A DNA stretch of 33,913 nucleotides from CAYWGR01 sp964458015. GTDB lineage: Bacteria; Planctomycetota; Planctomycetia; Pirellulales; Thermoguttaceae. The position numbers were made by a program, and so were the translations under genes. The DNA lies in NCBI GenBank assembly GCA_964458015.1, contig CAYWGR010000041.1, forward strand, positions 1 to 33,913. The letters run 5' to 3'. The notes beneath the pieces were generated by a model. The model was not told the DNA's origin. It was given only the letters and a program-made list of their open reading frames with translations, and did no database searches. Positions 25,101 to 32,231 of this stretch are shown here, one piece after another. Numbering within the stretch: the stretch's first letter is position 1; every line of letters begins with the position of its first letter.

Positions 25101-25880
25101 TTGATCGACCGTTTGGCCGTCGGCGGTGCTGTAGATCAATTGCGGAGCATCCGCCTCGTTCAAACCCGTGATCTCGGCCGAGACGATAACGCTTTCGCCA
25201 TGAAAGGCAGCGGCATTGCCCGGCTGCACGTCGAGAATCATAACTCGCGTAGGCGCGGCGATGTTCGACCACGGCAACAGGACGCGAGCGGCTGAACGGA
25301 TCGGATTTTTCGGCGAGATGACCAAGTACAAACTAAAAACGGCCAGCACGATCGCGAGCGCCACGCCCATGCGAATGACATGCGAACGATCCACGACGAC
25401 GTCGATTTCGACATGGTTCAAATCGTCGGCCGCGCGGCGTTCCATCGCTTGATAAACCGGCATCGCCAGTTCTCGCTTATGACCGCGAAGCAGAAGAAAG
25501 TTGATTAAACTGTTCTTCAACGTCGGCTGGCTATGCTCGATCGTGGCAGCGGCAAAAAGCGGATTGATGCGGCGCACCAACGGCGGCAACACACGCCGAG
25601 CGAAGTATACGCCCGCAATACCGACCAGGGCCGCCCACAACCAGAACCGTCCGGCAAAACCAAGACCGCCCTCGACCAGCCAATGATCGATCATGGCGGT
25701 AGCCAGCAGGTAGGCCAGAATGCCAACGGCCAGGGTGACCAATCCTTCGGCGATATCGACCCCTTTGACGTGCCGTTGCGTCTTGCGCAGCCGCTGATCG
25801 ATCACCACTTCGCACTCGTTCAGCGGCATGACCGGCACTTCGGCGACTGGCAGCGGAGGTGTTGCTGTACCGCTCGACAT
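22200..25880 (-). CDS. very long K/Q/G/D/E-rich membrane protein (DUF4175-like layout)
   Basis: A 1226-aa protein. The N-terminus has two adjacent hydrophobic segments (about 44-64 and 76-94) and a third (about 170-188), with IEHSQPTLKNSLINFLLL between. Residues about 200-545 form beta-rich extracytoplasmic repeats (VQPGNAAAFHGESV, YHYPPYTGISDQTVDRQG, AEDPDFGLRTVAVRA, EYWVEADDN). Residues about 545-1090 are extreme low complexity (Lys, Gln, Gly, Asp, Glu, Ser, Pro; runs such as KPGEKQEGEQKQPSGDQQ). A short ordered C-terminus follows (SLDYSRRQTELALEHLRDQLAKE, WAEQFREYTKG). The layout resembles planctomycete proteins annotated DUF4175, often beside MoxR/VWA genes, but none are present here. The 94-nt gap upstream leads to the HIT gene on the same strand. 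Function unknown; cell-envelope localisation is likely. Confidence 0.8.
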   Translation of the reverse strand: MSSGTATPPLPVAEVPVMPLNECEVVIDQRLRKTQRHVKGVDIAEGLVTLAVGILAYLLATAMIDHWLVEGGLGFAGRFWLWAALVGIAGVYFARRVLPPLVRRINPLFAAATIEHSQPTLKNSLINFLLLRGHKRELAMPVYQAMERRAADDLNHVEIDVVVDRSHVIRMGVALAIVLAVFSLYLVISPKNPIRSAARVLLPWSNIAAPTRVMILDVQPGNAAAFHGESVIVSAEITGLNEADAPQLIYSTADGQTVDQSIPLTQSEGEYRHQCQLPPGKLGMQQDIIYYLAAGDCRTERYRVNVQVAPAIVVDSVAYHYPPYTGISDQTVDRQGDLRAIEGTEITIKATANTDIKPGSAEIDLGCTGRQGLRMSVDGRTATGRFTLRLNPKDPALAEYDAYQIRFADLQGRENQPIRHRIDVIRDLPPDNVQIVEPKKDDVQVAVRGKLAIKVQAEDPDFGLRTVAVRAQREERSLLIPPLLDRPKPELAWTGKFTGTYVFEPGRLGLKAGDRVEYWVEADDNREPMPGRTLSNRQWITVVDAKADKQADRGEAEEQSPAAKDESEKPKDETRDQSQKSDSPKEGDKNDANEKPAENAPDDKQPPGEKKPDQPQEQQDQQQPSESSKGDKSSDSKAGQGDNKQGSDSTGQDKGQQSGDQQSGDKQQKSQGGDNSNERVDPDTAPGDAMQEILNDRQKEQQQNKQQGKDSTKGDQANDQNQPSEENGQKPGEKQEGEQKQPSGDQQQPGKKGDGGKNAGKDGAGEAGEQKPGEDQSGDKNAEGKKGEGKKAGKDQPGGKSSDQKDAGDKQDGGKPSDKQNADDKKAGSKQGGAQGKEGEKTGGKGQKGDKQKAPGEEGKAEKSEGAEPGEEKQEGGEKKEGQQGQPQSDNQSTPGAGKKTDNRSGGTTPQDENKDRAKKPDHAADAPGEGQGEKQESPGTSSKQSDSQGETEGDRSGGGEAGGGQQSNKKGVGGAGSHKPADEGGSKADEQGEGETGAKAGDQTASKKPTGSAAKQSSENGTGTGQKPDGKAEGGKPSDSSDQGQGTPQDKTSEGGKAGKNTSEGPGTRGSGPPTGGGKPGEQTGEATPPEPADNLADEASLDYSRRQTELALEHLRDQLAKEKPELLEKLGWTKDDARRFLERWEQMRASAGEKGANSEVARKRFEDALRSLGLRPRGAELKHGGVTTDKPQQQRDASRFVPPPDWAEQFREYTKGVAGEQRGK

Positions 25881-25974
25881 GGGGGTATTATCCTAGACTA
25901 TTGCCCTGGCTTCCTCTCTTTATTATAGACGCAATCACCCCCGCACGGATTCCAAATTTTTTGGTTTTATCGCA

Positions 25975-26319
25975 TTATCCCGGCGGCCAGGTGAATTTTC
26001 GGCCGGCCAGCAGATGGAGATGGAGATGCGGAACCTCTTGGCCCGAGTCGCGGCCGACATTGGTGACGACGCGGTAGCCGTTCTTGAGCCCCAATTGGAT
26101 GGCAATGGCTCGAATCGCCACGAACAAATGCCCGACCAGGGGGGCATCCGACTCTGTCACGTCGTCGACCGACTCCATTTCCCGCTTGGGAATCACCAAG
26201 ATATGAACCGGCGCAACCGGATGAATATCCTCGAACGCCAAGCAATGCTCGTCCTCGTAAACAATCTTGGCAGGAATTTCCCGATCGATAATCCGTTTGA
26301 AAATGGTTTTTTCGGGCAT
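25975..26319 (-). CDS. HIT-family (histidine triad) nucleotide-binding protein
   Basis: A 114-aa protein of the HINT branch. The triad HLHLHLL (His98, 100, 102) is intact, with the family N-terminus MPEKTIFKRIIDREIPAKIVYED and the VAPVHILVIPK segment. Hint proteins are small nucleotidyl hydrolases acting on AMP-linked amines; the physiological substrate is unclear. AAGGA lies about 10 nt before the ATG. It is divergent from hemD (74-bp spacing) and upstream of the K/Q-rich gene on the same strand. Confidence 0.93.
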   Translation of the reverse strand: MPEKTIFKRIIDREIPAKIVYEDEHCLAFEDIHPVAPVHILVIPKREMESVDDVTESDAPLVGHLFVAIRAIAIQLGLKNGYRVVTNVGRDSGQEVPHLHLHLLAGRKFTWPPG

Positions 26320-26380
26320 GGTAAACTGTCCTTCTTCTTAAACAAATCTTCCATGGATGCCAGTATAGCACTCGTTCTGC

Positions 26381-26386
26381 TAAAAT
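26381..26386 (+). promoter_or_regulatory. possible -10 box of a leaderless hemD transcript
   Basis: TAAAAT ends only 7 nt before the hemD ATG at 26394, so if used the transcript would begin at or next to the ATG. No good -35 box is visible (TGCCAG at 17 nt spacing) and no Shine-Dalgarno precedes the ATG. Confidence 0.3.
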
Positions 26387-26393
26387 AGTATCC

Positions 26394-27164
26394 ATGACAA
26401 CTTCACAACCGACTGACTTGCCGCTCGATGGTCTTCGCGTCATGGTGACGCGCCCGGCCGATCCGCGCGATCCATTGGTCGCACGTCTTGATGCTCTGGG
26501 GGCCGAAGTCATTCGGCAGCCGGTCATTCGCATCGAGCCGCCTAGCGATTGGCAGCCGGTGGATGCGTTCTTGGCCCGGCTGGATGAGTTCGACTGGCTG
26601 GTTTTCTCCAGCGCCAACGGCGTGCGATTCTTTTGCGAACGCATGCAGCAAAAGGGCATCCACTCACCTCGCGCGAAAGTGGCGGCCATTGGGCCTGGCA
26701 CGGCCGACGAGCTGATGCGTTATTCGCTTCCTGCCGATCTTGTGCCCGACTCCTTCCGTGCCGAGGCCCTCGCGGAAGCATTGCTCAACGAGGCCCGGGG
26801 ACATCGTTTTCTATTGCTGCGTGCCAGTCGCGGCCGCGAAATTTTGGCCGAACGGCTTTCGGCCGCCGGCGCAACGGTTGAACAAGCAGTGGTCTATTCC
26901 AGCGTGGATGTCGAACAGCCCGAGGCGACCGTTGCCGTACTGCTTCGCGAGGGCCGCATCGATTGGACCACAGTCACCAGCTCGGCGATTGCCCGGTCCT
27001 TGGCGAAACTTTTCGGCGAAGACTTGCGCAAAACACGCTTGGCGAGCATTAGTCCTTTGACATCCGGCACGCTTCGCGAGCTTGGGTTTGAACCGTCGGT
27101 CGAGGCGACCGAGTATACAATGGAGGGCTTAGTGTCGGCTATTGTAGAGAATTGCTCACGCTAA
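26394..27164 (+). CDS. hemD: uroporphyrinogen-III synthase
   Basis: A 256-aa protein with the two-lobed HemD layout. It cyclises hydroxymethylbilane with inversion of ring D to give uroporphyrinogen III, the branch point to haem, sirohaem and cobalamin. Conserved features are VMVTRP at the start of lobe 1, DWLVFSSANGVRFF, AAIGPGTADEL, LLRASRGREILAERL, and DWTTVTSSAIARSL in lobe 2. Sequence conservation in this family is low, so the call rests on the motif order. The last 26 bp overlap the convergent nnrE gene. No hemC or other haem genes are adjacent. The gene lacks a visible Shine-Dalgarno. Confidence 0.88.
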   Translation: MTTSQPTDLPLDGLRVMVTRPADPRDPLVARLDALGAEVIRQPVIRIEPPSDWQPVDAFLARLDEFDWLVFSSANGVRFFCERMQQKGIHSPRAKVAAIGPGTADELMRYSLPADLVPDSFRAEALAEALLNEARGHRFLLLRASRGREILAERLSAAGATVEQAVVYSSVDVEQPEATVAVLLREGRIDWTTVTSSAIARSLAKLFGEDLRKTRLASISPLTSGTLRELGFEPSVEATEYTMEGLVSAIVENCSR

Positions 27165-27828
27165 TCTGTTCCAATAATTTTCGAGGCGTTCCGATATCGA
27201 GGACATGCAAACGCCCGATATAAGGAACCGCCGAGGGCATCGAGAAGCCGATTTTCGCAGCCACGAACGTACACGTTTCCGCGGCACGAATCGTATGCTT
27301 GGCCGGCCGTCCGGTATCGCAATCCAAACCGCTGGGCAAATCAACCGCCAACTTCGGGGCGGCCGCGGCGTTGAGTTGATCGATCACCGCATCGAGCGGC
27401 GGCCGAGGCTCGCCTCGCGCACCAGTGCCCAACAAGGCATCGACGATCCACGCGGCATCGTCGATCAAGGAAGCCAAACGATCGTGGTCGGCCCCGTCGA
27501 AAACCGTGATGGGCACATCGGTTTTTGCCAGGATGCGAAAATTCGCCGCCGCATCACCGGCCAATTCCTCCGGCTTGGCCCAAAGCAACACGCGCGCCAT
27601 ATGGCCACGTAGATCAAGATGCCGGGCAATGACAAAACCATCTCCCGCGTTGTTTCCCTTGCCGCAACAGATGGCGACCGGCCCCGCGATGCCCAGACGG
27701 CACAGCACATCGGCCGTTCCTCGCCCGGCATTTTCCATCAATACCAGCCCGGAAAAACCGTACTGCTCGATAGCCAGTTGATCGACCAGTCGCGATTGTT
27801 CGCGTGTAAAAGCCGTTTGTTGGGTCAT
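27139..27828 (-). CDS. nnrE: NAD(P)H-hydrate epimerase (YjeF N-terminal domain)
   Basis: A 229-aa single-domain YjeF_N protein that interconverts the R and S epimers of damaged NAD(P)H hydrates so that the dehydratase can repair them. Motifs are LVLMENAGRGTADVL, CCGKGNNAGDGFVIARHL, IVDALLGTGARGEPRPP, VDLPSGLDCDTG and the metal/substrate region FVAAKIGFSMP. The C-terminal ADP-dependent dehydratase domain present in fused Nnr proteins is absent, so the partner must be encoded elsewhere. The frame extends upstream, but the ATG at 27828 (MTQQTAFTREQSRLVD) matches the family start. It is divergent from the FmdB-type gene and overlaps hemD tail to tail by 26 bp. Confidence 0.9.
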   Translation of the reverse strand: MTQQTAFTREQSRLVDQLAIEQYGFSGLVLMENAGRGTADVLCRLGIAGPVAICCGKGNNAGDGFVIARHLDLRGHMARVLLWAKPEELAGDAAANFRILAKTDVPITVFDGADHDRLASLIDDAAWIVDALLGTGARGEPRPPLDAVIDQLNAAAAPKLAVDLPSGLDCDTGRPAKHTIRAAETCTFVAAKIGFSMPSAVPYIGRLHVLDIGTPRKLLEQISVSNSLQ

Positions 27829-27870
27829 GATCGGCAGCTCTCGTCCCTTTCCTATCGGATTTGGGTACAG

Positions 27871-27876
27871 TATAAT
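27871..27876 (+). promoter_or_regulatory. -10 box for the FmdB-type gene
   Basis: A perfect TATAAT in the 75-bp gap between nnrE (-) and the zinc-ribbon gene (+). The -35 position at 17 nt spacing reads TTTCCT, which is poor. A start near 27883 would give a leader of about 20 nt that still contains AGGAG (27889-27893). Confidence 0.4.
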
Positions 27877-27903
27877 AGGGGTTGGAACAGGAGACCAGCA
27901 TCC

Positions 27904-28125
27904 ATGCCTATTTATGAATACGCTTGCAAGAAATGCGGTTGTGAGTTTGAGGAATTGATCCGGAACGACGAACAGCCCGCGTGCCCGTCGTGCGGTTCCA
28001 ACAATGCCGAGCGGCAGATGAGCGCTCCGGCCGGCCATGTGGTCGCGCCGGCGGCCGGTTGTCCTTCCCGAAGCTCATGCGCCATGGCCCACCAATGCGG
28101 CGGCGGTTGCGGACACGCCCACTAA
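27904..28125 (+). CDS. FmdB-type zinc-ribbon protein with a Cys/His-rich tail
   Basis: A 73-aa protein. The FmdB/CxxC-type zinc ribbon MPIYEYACKKCG...CPSCG has C8/C11 and C27/C30 as the ligand pairs, with an extra C13. After it comes a low-complexity tail with a histidine (HVVAP), two further cysteines (CPSRSSC) and CGGGCGHAH at the very end, so a second metal site is possible. The first 35 residues are typical of this family, named after a regulatory protein of formamide/amide genes; most members have no proven role. AGGAG is 10 nt before the ATG. The longer upstream open frame belongs to the antisense of nnrE and is not used. Confidence 0.85.
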   Translation: MPIYEYACKKCGCEFEELIRNDEQPACPSCGSNNAERQMSAPAGHVVAPAAGCPSRSSCAMAHQCGGGCGHAH

Positions 28126-28189
28126 ACCCATCCGCATAAGCATGGCGGGGCAATATCGCAGCAACGGCTTGCCATTTGCCGCAGGTCGA

Positions 28190-28618
28190 TCAAGCCAAGA
28201 TATTCACGCTCTCGAGCACATTCACGTCGGAATTCTTGAGGGCCTCAATGGCTGCATCGGTATTCTCAAAACGCAACACGAGCACCGCCTTGTCGTTGCG
28301 TTTTTCGGCAAAGGCGTACATATACTCGACGTTCATCTTGGCCTGCTCGATCACTTTGAGCACGTCGGCCAATCCGCCGGGCCGGTCGGGCACTTCAACG
28401 GCCAACACTTCGGAAACGTTGACCAAAAAACCGGCGTCCTCGAGCACCGACTTGGCCTTCTGCCAGTCGGCGATGATCAGCCGCAAGATGCCGTATTGCC
28501 GCGTATCGGCCAACGATAGCGTGGCCAAATTGATGCCGGCGTCGGCCAGCACCTGGCAAGGCGCCCGCAGATGCCCGGGGCTATTCTCCACAAAAACCGA
28601 AAGTTGATGGATTTTCAT
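28190..28618 (-). CDS. double ACT-domain protein
   Basis: A 142-aa protein made of two ACT domains (about 1-70 and 71-142), small ligand-binding modules that usually sense amino acids. The first begins HQLSVFVENSPGHLRAP and the second AVEVPDRPGGLADVLKVIEQA, the usual NxPGxL/DxPGGL ACT signatures. It starts inside the stop codon of the phenylacetate-CoA ligase gene (TAATG overlap), so it is translationally coupled to it. Such proteins often sit beside indolepyruvate oxidoreductase and phenylacetate-CoA ligase genes, suggesting that it senses an aromatic amino acid or a product of the pathway (inference). Confidence 0.92.
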   Translation of the reverse strand: MKIHQLSVFVENSPGHLRAPCQVLADAGINLATLSLADTRQYGILRLIIADWQKAKSVLEDAGFLVNVSEVLAVEVPDRPGGLADVLKVIEQAKMNVEYMYAFAEKRNDKAVLVLRFENTDAAIEALKNSDVNVLESVNILA

Positions 28619-29949
28619 TATTTAAGCTCCCGTTTGTCAATGACTCGTTTGGCTTTTCCTTCGCTACGAGTAATCGAATGCGGTTCGACCAGCCGCACCG
28701 CCGCGCGGATGCCGATGGTGCGTTCGATTTGACGAGCGAGTTTGCTCTGCAAGGTTTCCATGGCCCCGACGCGGTCGCTGAACACATCCGAAGTGACCTC
28801 GACCCACACTTCGATTTGGTCCAGATCGCGTTGTCGGGTAAGCACGATTTGGTAGTGGGGCAGCGTGCCCTCGGCGGCCATAAGCGCGGTTTCGATCTGC
28901 GACGGAAACACGTTGACGCCGCGGATGATGAACATATCATCGCTGCGGTGCGAAATGCGGGCGATGCGACGGATCGTCCGACCGCACGCGCACGTTTCGG
29001 TCTTGATCGACGTGATGTCGCGCGTGCGGTAGCGAAGCATGGGCATGCCCCGCTTGGTCAGCGTGGTGAAAACCAGCTCGCCTTCGCGGCCGTCGGGCAA
29101 CGGTTCGAGAGTGTCGGGGTTGATGATTTCGGGATAGAAGTGGTCCTCGAAAATATGCAGGCCGTTTTGATGTTGGCATTCAGCACCGACGCCCGGCCCG
29201 ATGATTTCGGTCAGGCCGTAGATGTCGAACGCCTTGATGCCGGCCGAGGCTTCGATCCGTTGCCGCATGGCGTCGGTCCAGGGCTCGGCGCCGAAACAGC
29301 CCGCGCGAAGCGGAAGCTCACGCAGATCGACGCCCATTTCCTCGGCCCGATCCAGGAGATGGAGGAAATAGCTCGGCGTACAGGAAATGGCCGAGACGCC
29401 GAAATCCTTCATCACCATGATTTGGCGATCGGTATTGCCGCCGGAAATGGGGATGACCGTCGCGCCCAAGGCTTCGGCTCCGTAGTGGAGCCCCAGGCCG
29501 CCGGTGAAAAGCCCATAGCCGTAGGCGTTTTGCAGGACATCGCCCTGATGCAGGCCGTAGCCGGCCAAGGCGCGGAGCATCACGTTCTGCCATACGTCCA
29601 AGTCCGACTGCGTATAGGCCACGACGATTGGCTTGCCGGTCGTGCCGCTGCTGGCATGAAGCCGTACCACTTCCGCCATCGGAGCGGCGAACATTCCGAA
29701 CGGATAGGTATCCCGAAGATCGGTTTTCACGGTCATCGGCAAACGCACCACATCGTTGATCGTGTGAATGTCGGAGGGCTTGACCCCCAACACGTCCATA
29801 CGATCGCGATAGAGGGCCACGTTTTGATACGCTAGCTGCACGACCTCGCGCAATCGAGCCGATTGCAGCTCACGCAGTTCGTCCCGAGGCATGAAGTCGG
29901 GCTTACTGGCCGGATGAGGAATCCCCGCGGGAGCGGATGATGGCGTCAT
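28618..29949 (-). CDS. paaK: phenylacetate--CoA ligase
   Basis: A 443-aa adenylate-forming enzyme that activates phenylacetate (or a related aryl-acetate) to the CoA thioester with ATP. The P-loop-like ASSGTTGKPIVVAYT, the PaaK-typical NAYGYGLFTGGLGLHYGAE, SYFLHLLDRAEE, AEPWTDAMR and YGLTEIIGPGVG are present, plus the C-terminal AMP-binding part with RYRTRDITS and SDDMFIIRGVNVFPSQIE. A zinc-like pair CACG (TCACGRT region) is as in PaaK. AAGGA lies 7 nt before the ATG. It follows iorAB by 11 nt and overlaps the ACT gene by one base, so the three form one operon for aryl-pyruvate/aryl-acetate metabolism. Confidence 0.94.
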   Translation of the reverse strand: MTPSSAPAGIPHPASKPDFMPRDELRELQSARLREVVQLAYQNVALYRDRMDVLGVKPSDIHTINDVVRLPMTVKTDLRDTYPFGMFAAPMAEVVRLHASSGTTGKPIVVAYTQSDLDVWQNVMLRALAGYGLHQGDVLQNAYGYGLFTGGLGLHYGAEALGATVIPISGGNTDRQIMVMKDFGVSAISCTPSYFLHLLDRAEEMGVDLRELPLRAGCFGAEPWTDAMRQRIEASAGIKAFDIYGLTEIIGPGVGAECQHQNGLHIFEDHFYPEIINPDTLEPLPDGREGELVFTTLTKRGMPMLRYRTRDITSIKTETCACGRTIRRIARISHRSDDMFIIRGVNVFPSQIETALMAAEGTLPHYQIVLTRQRDLDQIEVWVEVTSDVFSDRVGAMETLQSKLARQIERTIGIRAAVRLVEPHSITRSEGKAKRVIDKRELK

Positions 29950-29960
29950 GTTTTTTTCCT

Positions 29961-32162
29961 TTACTCCGTCGTACCTTTGCGGCCAAGTTCAAAAGCTTGG
30001 CAATTAACTTCCAATAGTTCGGGATTCATGTTCATGCGAATCGCCTCATGCCAGACCGCGGGGTCTATCGCAAGATGGCGACTCAAAACGCCCAACAACG
30101 CCACGTTCGCACTGCGGCGGTTGGGCAACGGCAATGCTTCGACTTCGGCCGGAATGATCAACGTGCCGCCCTCGCGCAACTTCGGCCGATTGTAATCGAC
30201 CTGATCCTCGGCCAATACAACAAGATAATCTGTTTCGCCCGGCGGCACCATCGGGCTCAAGACCTTTGCCCCCAGGCGAACGTCGCAAGCGACGGATCCG
30301 CCGCGTTGGCTCATGCCGTGTACTTCCGCCTTTTTTACGTCGTAGCCGGACAATACGGCCGCATCGGCCAAAATATCCGAAGCCTTCAGCACGCCCTGCC
30401 CGCCTAGACCGGCGATAACGATGTTCAGCGGCGCTCGCGGGAGACCGCTGCCGGCTTTTTCAGCAGCGTCGCCCCGACCGCCGGCATCCGGCCCCTGACC
30501 TTTGATTCCTGATCCTTGTGCCTGGGCGCCGCTACCGGCTTGTGCAGCAGTGCTTTCCTGTGCCCTGCTCTCGGAACTTTGCGCTTTCTTATCGCGGGCC
30601 ACGGCCAAAATACACGGCCGCCGGGCAATGATGACCGATAGTTCGTTGCGGGCCAAAGCGCCGCGCAGCGATTGCTCGAACTGCTCCTGGCGGGTTGCAG
30701 GATCCAAAATAGTGACGTTCTCGATTCCCAACGAGCGAACGAGGTTTTCGATAACGACGCGGCCCGACGGCTCGTGGCCCAGCGTGCGGCCTGTGCCCGG
30801 GTGTTCTTGCAGACCGGTCATGGCCGTGATGCTATTGTCGAGAATCACCACCACGTGGCCGGTCGCCGGGCGATTGTAAACCATTTCAATCAGGCCGGTC
30901 ACGCCGCTATGCCAAAACGTGCTGTCGCCGATCACGCTGACGACGCGCCGGGCTTCGGCTTCCGGCAGCACATGGCGCAGGCCCAGACCCATGCCGATGC
31001 TCGCGCCCATGCATAACTGCGAATCCATTGCCTCGATCGGCTTCATCGCACCCAAGGTATAACAGCCGATGTCGCCCGCGACGATGCAGTTCAGTTTTTT
31101 CAGTAAATCAAACGTCGCGCGGTGGGGACAGCCCACACAAAGCGCCGGTGGTTTGCCGGGCACGGGCGGGGCCTCGGGCGATGTGTCGTTGGCAAGGATG
31201 CGCCGCACCCGAGCGACGTTCAACTCGCCAAACCGATACATTTCCGGTTTCTGTTCAACTTCCATGCCCGCCGCCCGAATCTGCTCGAAGAGATACGGAT
31301 CGTTCTCCTCGACAATCAAGCATTGCTGAACGCTGCCGATGAACCGGCGAATTTCCTCGAACGGCAAGGGGTAAGTCATGCCTAGTTTCAGCACAGCGGC
31401 CTTGGGCGCCGCCTCGCGAACGTGCATGAACACGATGCCGGATGTGATAATGCCCAGGTCGCGGTTGCCTTCGACGATTGGGTTCAGCGAACCGGCTTCA
31501 TTCCAAGCGGCAATTTCCGCCAGCTTCTGACGCAAACGCCGATGGGCCGGCCGTGCATGCATGGGCACCATCACCCGACCGGCGATATCGCGCGTGAAAT
31601 GCGGTTCGACCGGTTGCCGCACGGGGCCATGCTGTTCGACCAGACTTTTCGAGTGGCACACGCGCGTCGTCATTCGCAGCATGACCGGCAAGTGCCATTT
31701 CGCGGAAATCTCAAAGGCCGCGAGCGTAAAATCGTAAGCCTCTTGCGAATCGGCCGGTTCGAGCATCGGAACCCCCGCAGCCACGGCATAGCGGCGGTTG
31801 TCTTGCTCGTTCTGGCTCGAAGCCAAGCCTGGATCATCGGCCGAAACCAACACCAGCGCGCCAGGCACGCCGGAATAAGCCGAGGGGAATAGCGGATCGG
31901 CGGCCACGTTCACGCCAACATGCTTCATGGTCACGAGTGCGGCGGCCCCGCCAAAGGCCGCGCCGAGGGCCACTTCGAACGCAACTTTTTCGTTCGGCGA
32001 CCACTGGGCCCGGCCGCCCAAAACGTCAAAGCATTCGAGAATTTCGGTCGAAGGAGTGCCGGGATAGCCGACGCCCAGGGCGACGCCCGCATCGCGGGCC
32101 GCCAGGGCCACCGCTTCATTGCCGCTCAATAGTTGCATAGGTGTTTTCAGTTTGTCCATCAT
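29961..32162 (-). CDS. indolepyruvate ferredoxin oxidoreductase, IorA-IorB fusion without the ferredoxin domain
   Basis: A 733-aa fusion. The IorA part (about 1-522) has the N-terminal GNEAVALAARDAGV pyrimidine-binding domain, CVGCPHRATF with DIGCYTLGA (cysteines for the cluster near TPP), and the TPP motif GDSTFWHSGVTGLIE...N. It ends after RRPCILAVARD. The 8Fe ferredoxin domain that normally follows in IorA is absent; instead a Gln/Ser/Gly-rich linker (about 523-578) leads to a complete IorB part (579-733) starting LNIVIAGLGGQG. The enzyme converts aryl-pyruvates to aryl-acetyl-CoA with ferredoxin as acceptor, or the reverse. First gene of the ior-paaK-ACT operon. ATG 32162 or the next codon could be the start. 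Confidence 0.93.
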   Translation of the reverse strand: MMDKLKTPMQLLSGNEAVALAARDAGVALGVGYPGTPSTEILECFDVLGGRAQWSPNEKVAFEVALGAAFGGAAALVTMKHVGVNVAADPLFPSAYSGVPGALVLVSADDPGLASSQNEQDNRRYAVAAGVPMLEPADSQEAYDFTLAAFEISAKWHLPVMLRMTTRVCHSKSLVEQHGPVRQPVEPHFTRDIAGRVMVPMHARPAHRRLRQKLAEIAAWNEAGSLNPIVEGNRDLGIITSGIVFMHVREAAPKAAVLKLGMTYPLPFEEIRRFIGSVQQCLIVEENDPYLFEQIRAAGMEVEQKPEMYRFGELNVARVRRILANDTSPEAPPVPGKPPALCVGCPHRATFDLLKKLNCIVAGDIGCYTLGAMKPIEAMDSQLCMGASIGMGLGLRHVLPEAEARRVVSVIGDSTFWHSGVTGLIEMVYNRPATGHVVVILDNSITAMTGLQEHPGTGRTLGHEPSGRVVIENLVRSLGIENVTILDPATRQEQFEQSLRGALARNELSVIIARRPCILAVARDKKAQSSESRAQESTAAQAGSGAQAQGSGIKGQGPDAGGRGDAAEKAGSGLPRAPLNIVIAGLGGQGVLKASDILADAAVLSGYDVKKAEVHGMSQRGGSVACDVRLGAKVLSPMVPPGETDYLVVLAEDQVDYNRPKLREGGTLIIPAEVEALPLPNRRSANVALLGVLSRHLAIDPAVWHEAIRMNMNPELLEVNCQAFELGRKGTTE

Positions 32163-32191
32163 GCCATCATACGTCGAATGGTTTCAATCTT

Positions 32192-32210
32192 CCACACGAC
32201 CCTCGTGTGG
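32192..32210. other. short hairpin between nadD and iorAB
   Basis: CCACACGA and TCGTGTGG form a perfect 8-bp stem with a 3-nt loop in the 69-bp gap. It lies past the 3' end of nadD and could terminate its transcript or protect it, but no T-run follows on either strand. Confidence 0.4.
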
Positions 32211-32231
32211 GTGGTGCTCATCCTAGATGCG

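Noticed and set aside
28678..29835. 385-codon + strand frame opposite paaK
   Set aside because: Antisense shadow; the sense frame is a clear PaaK with all motifs.
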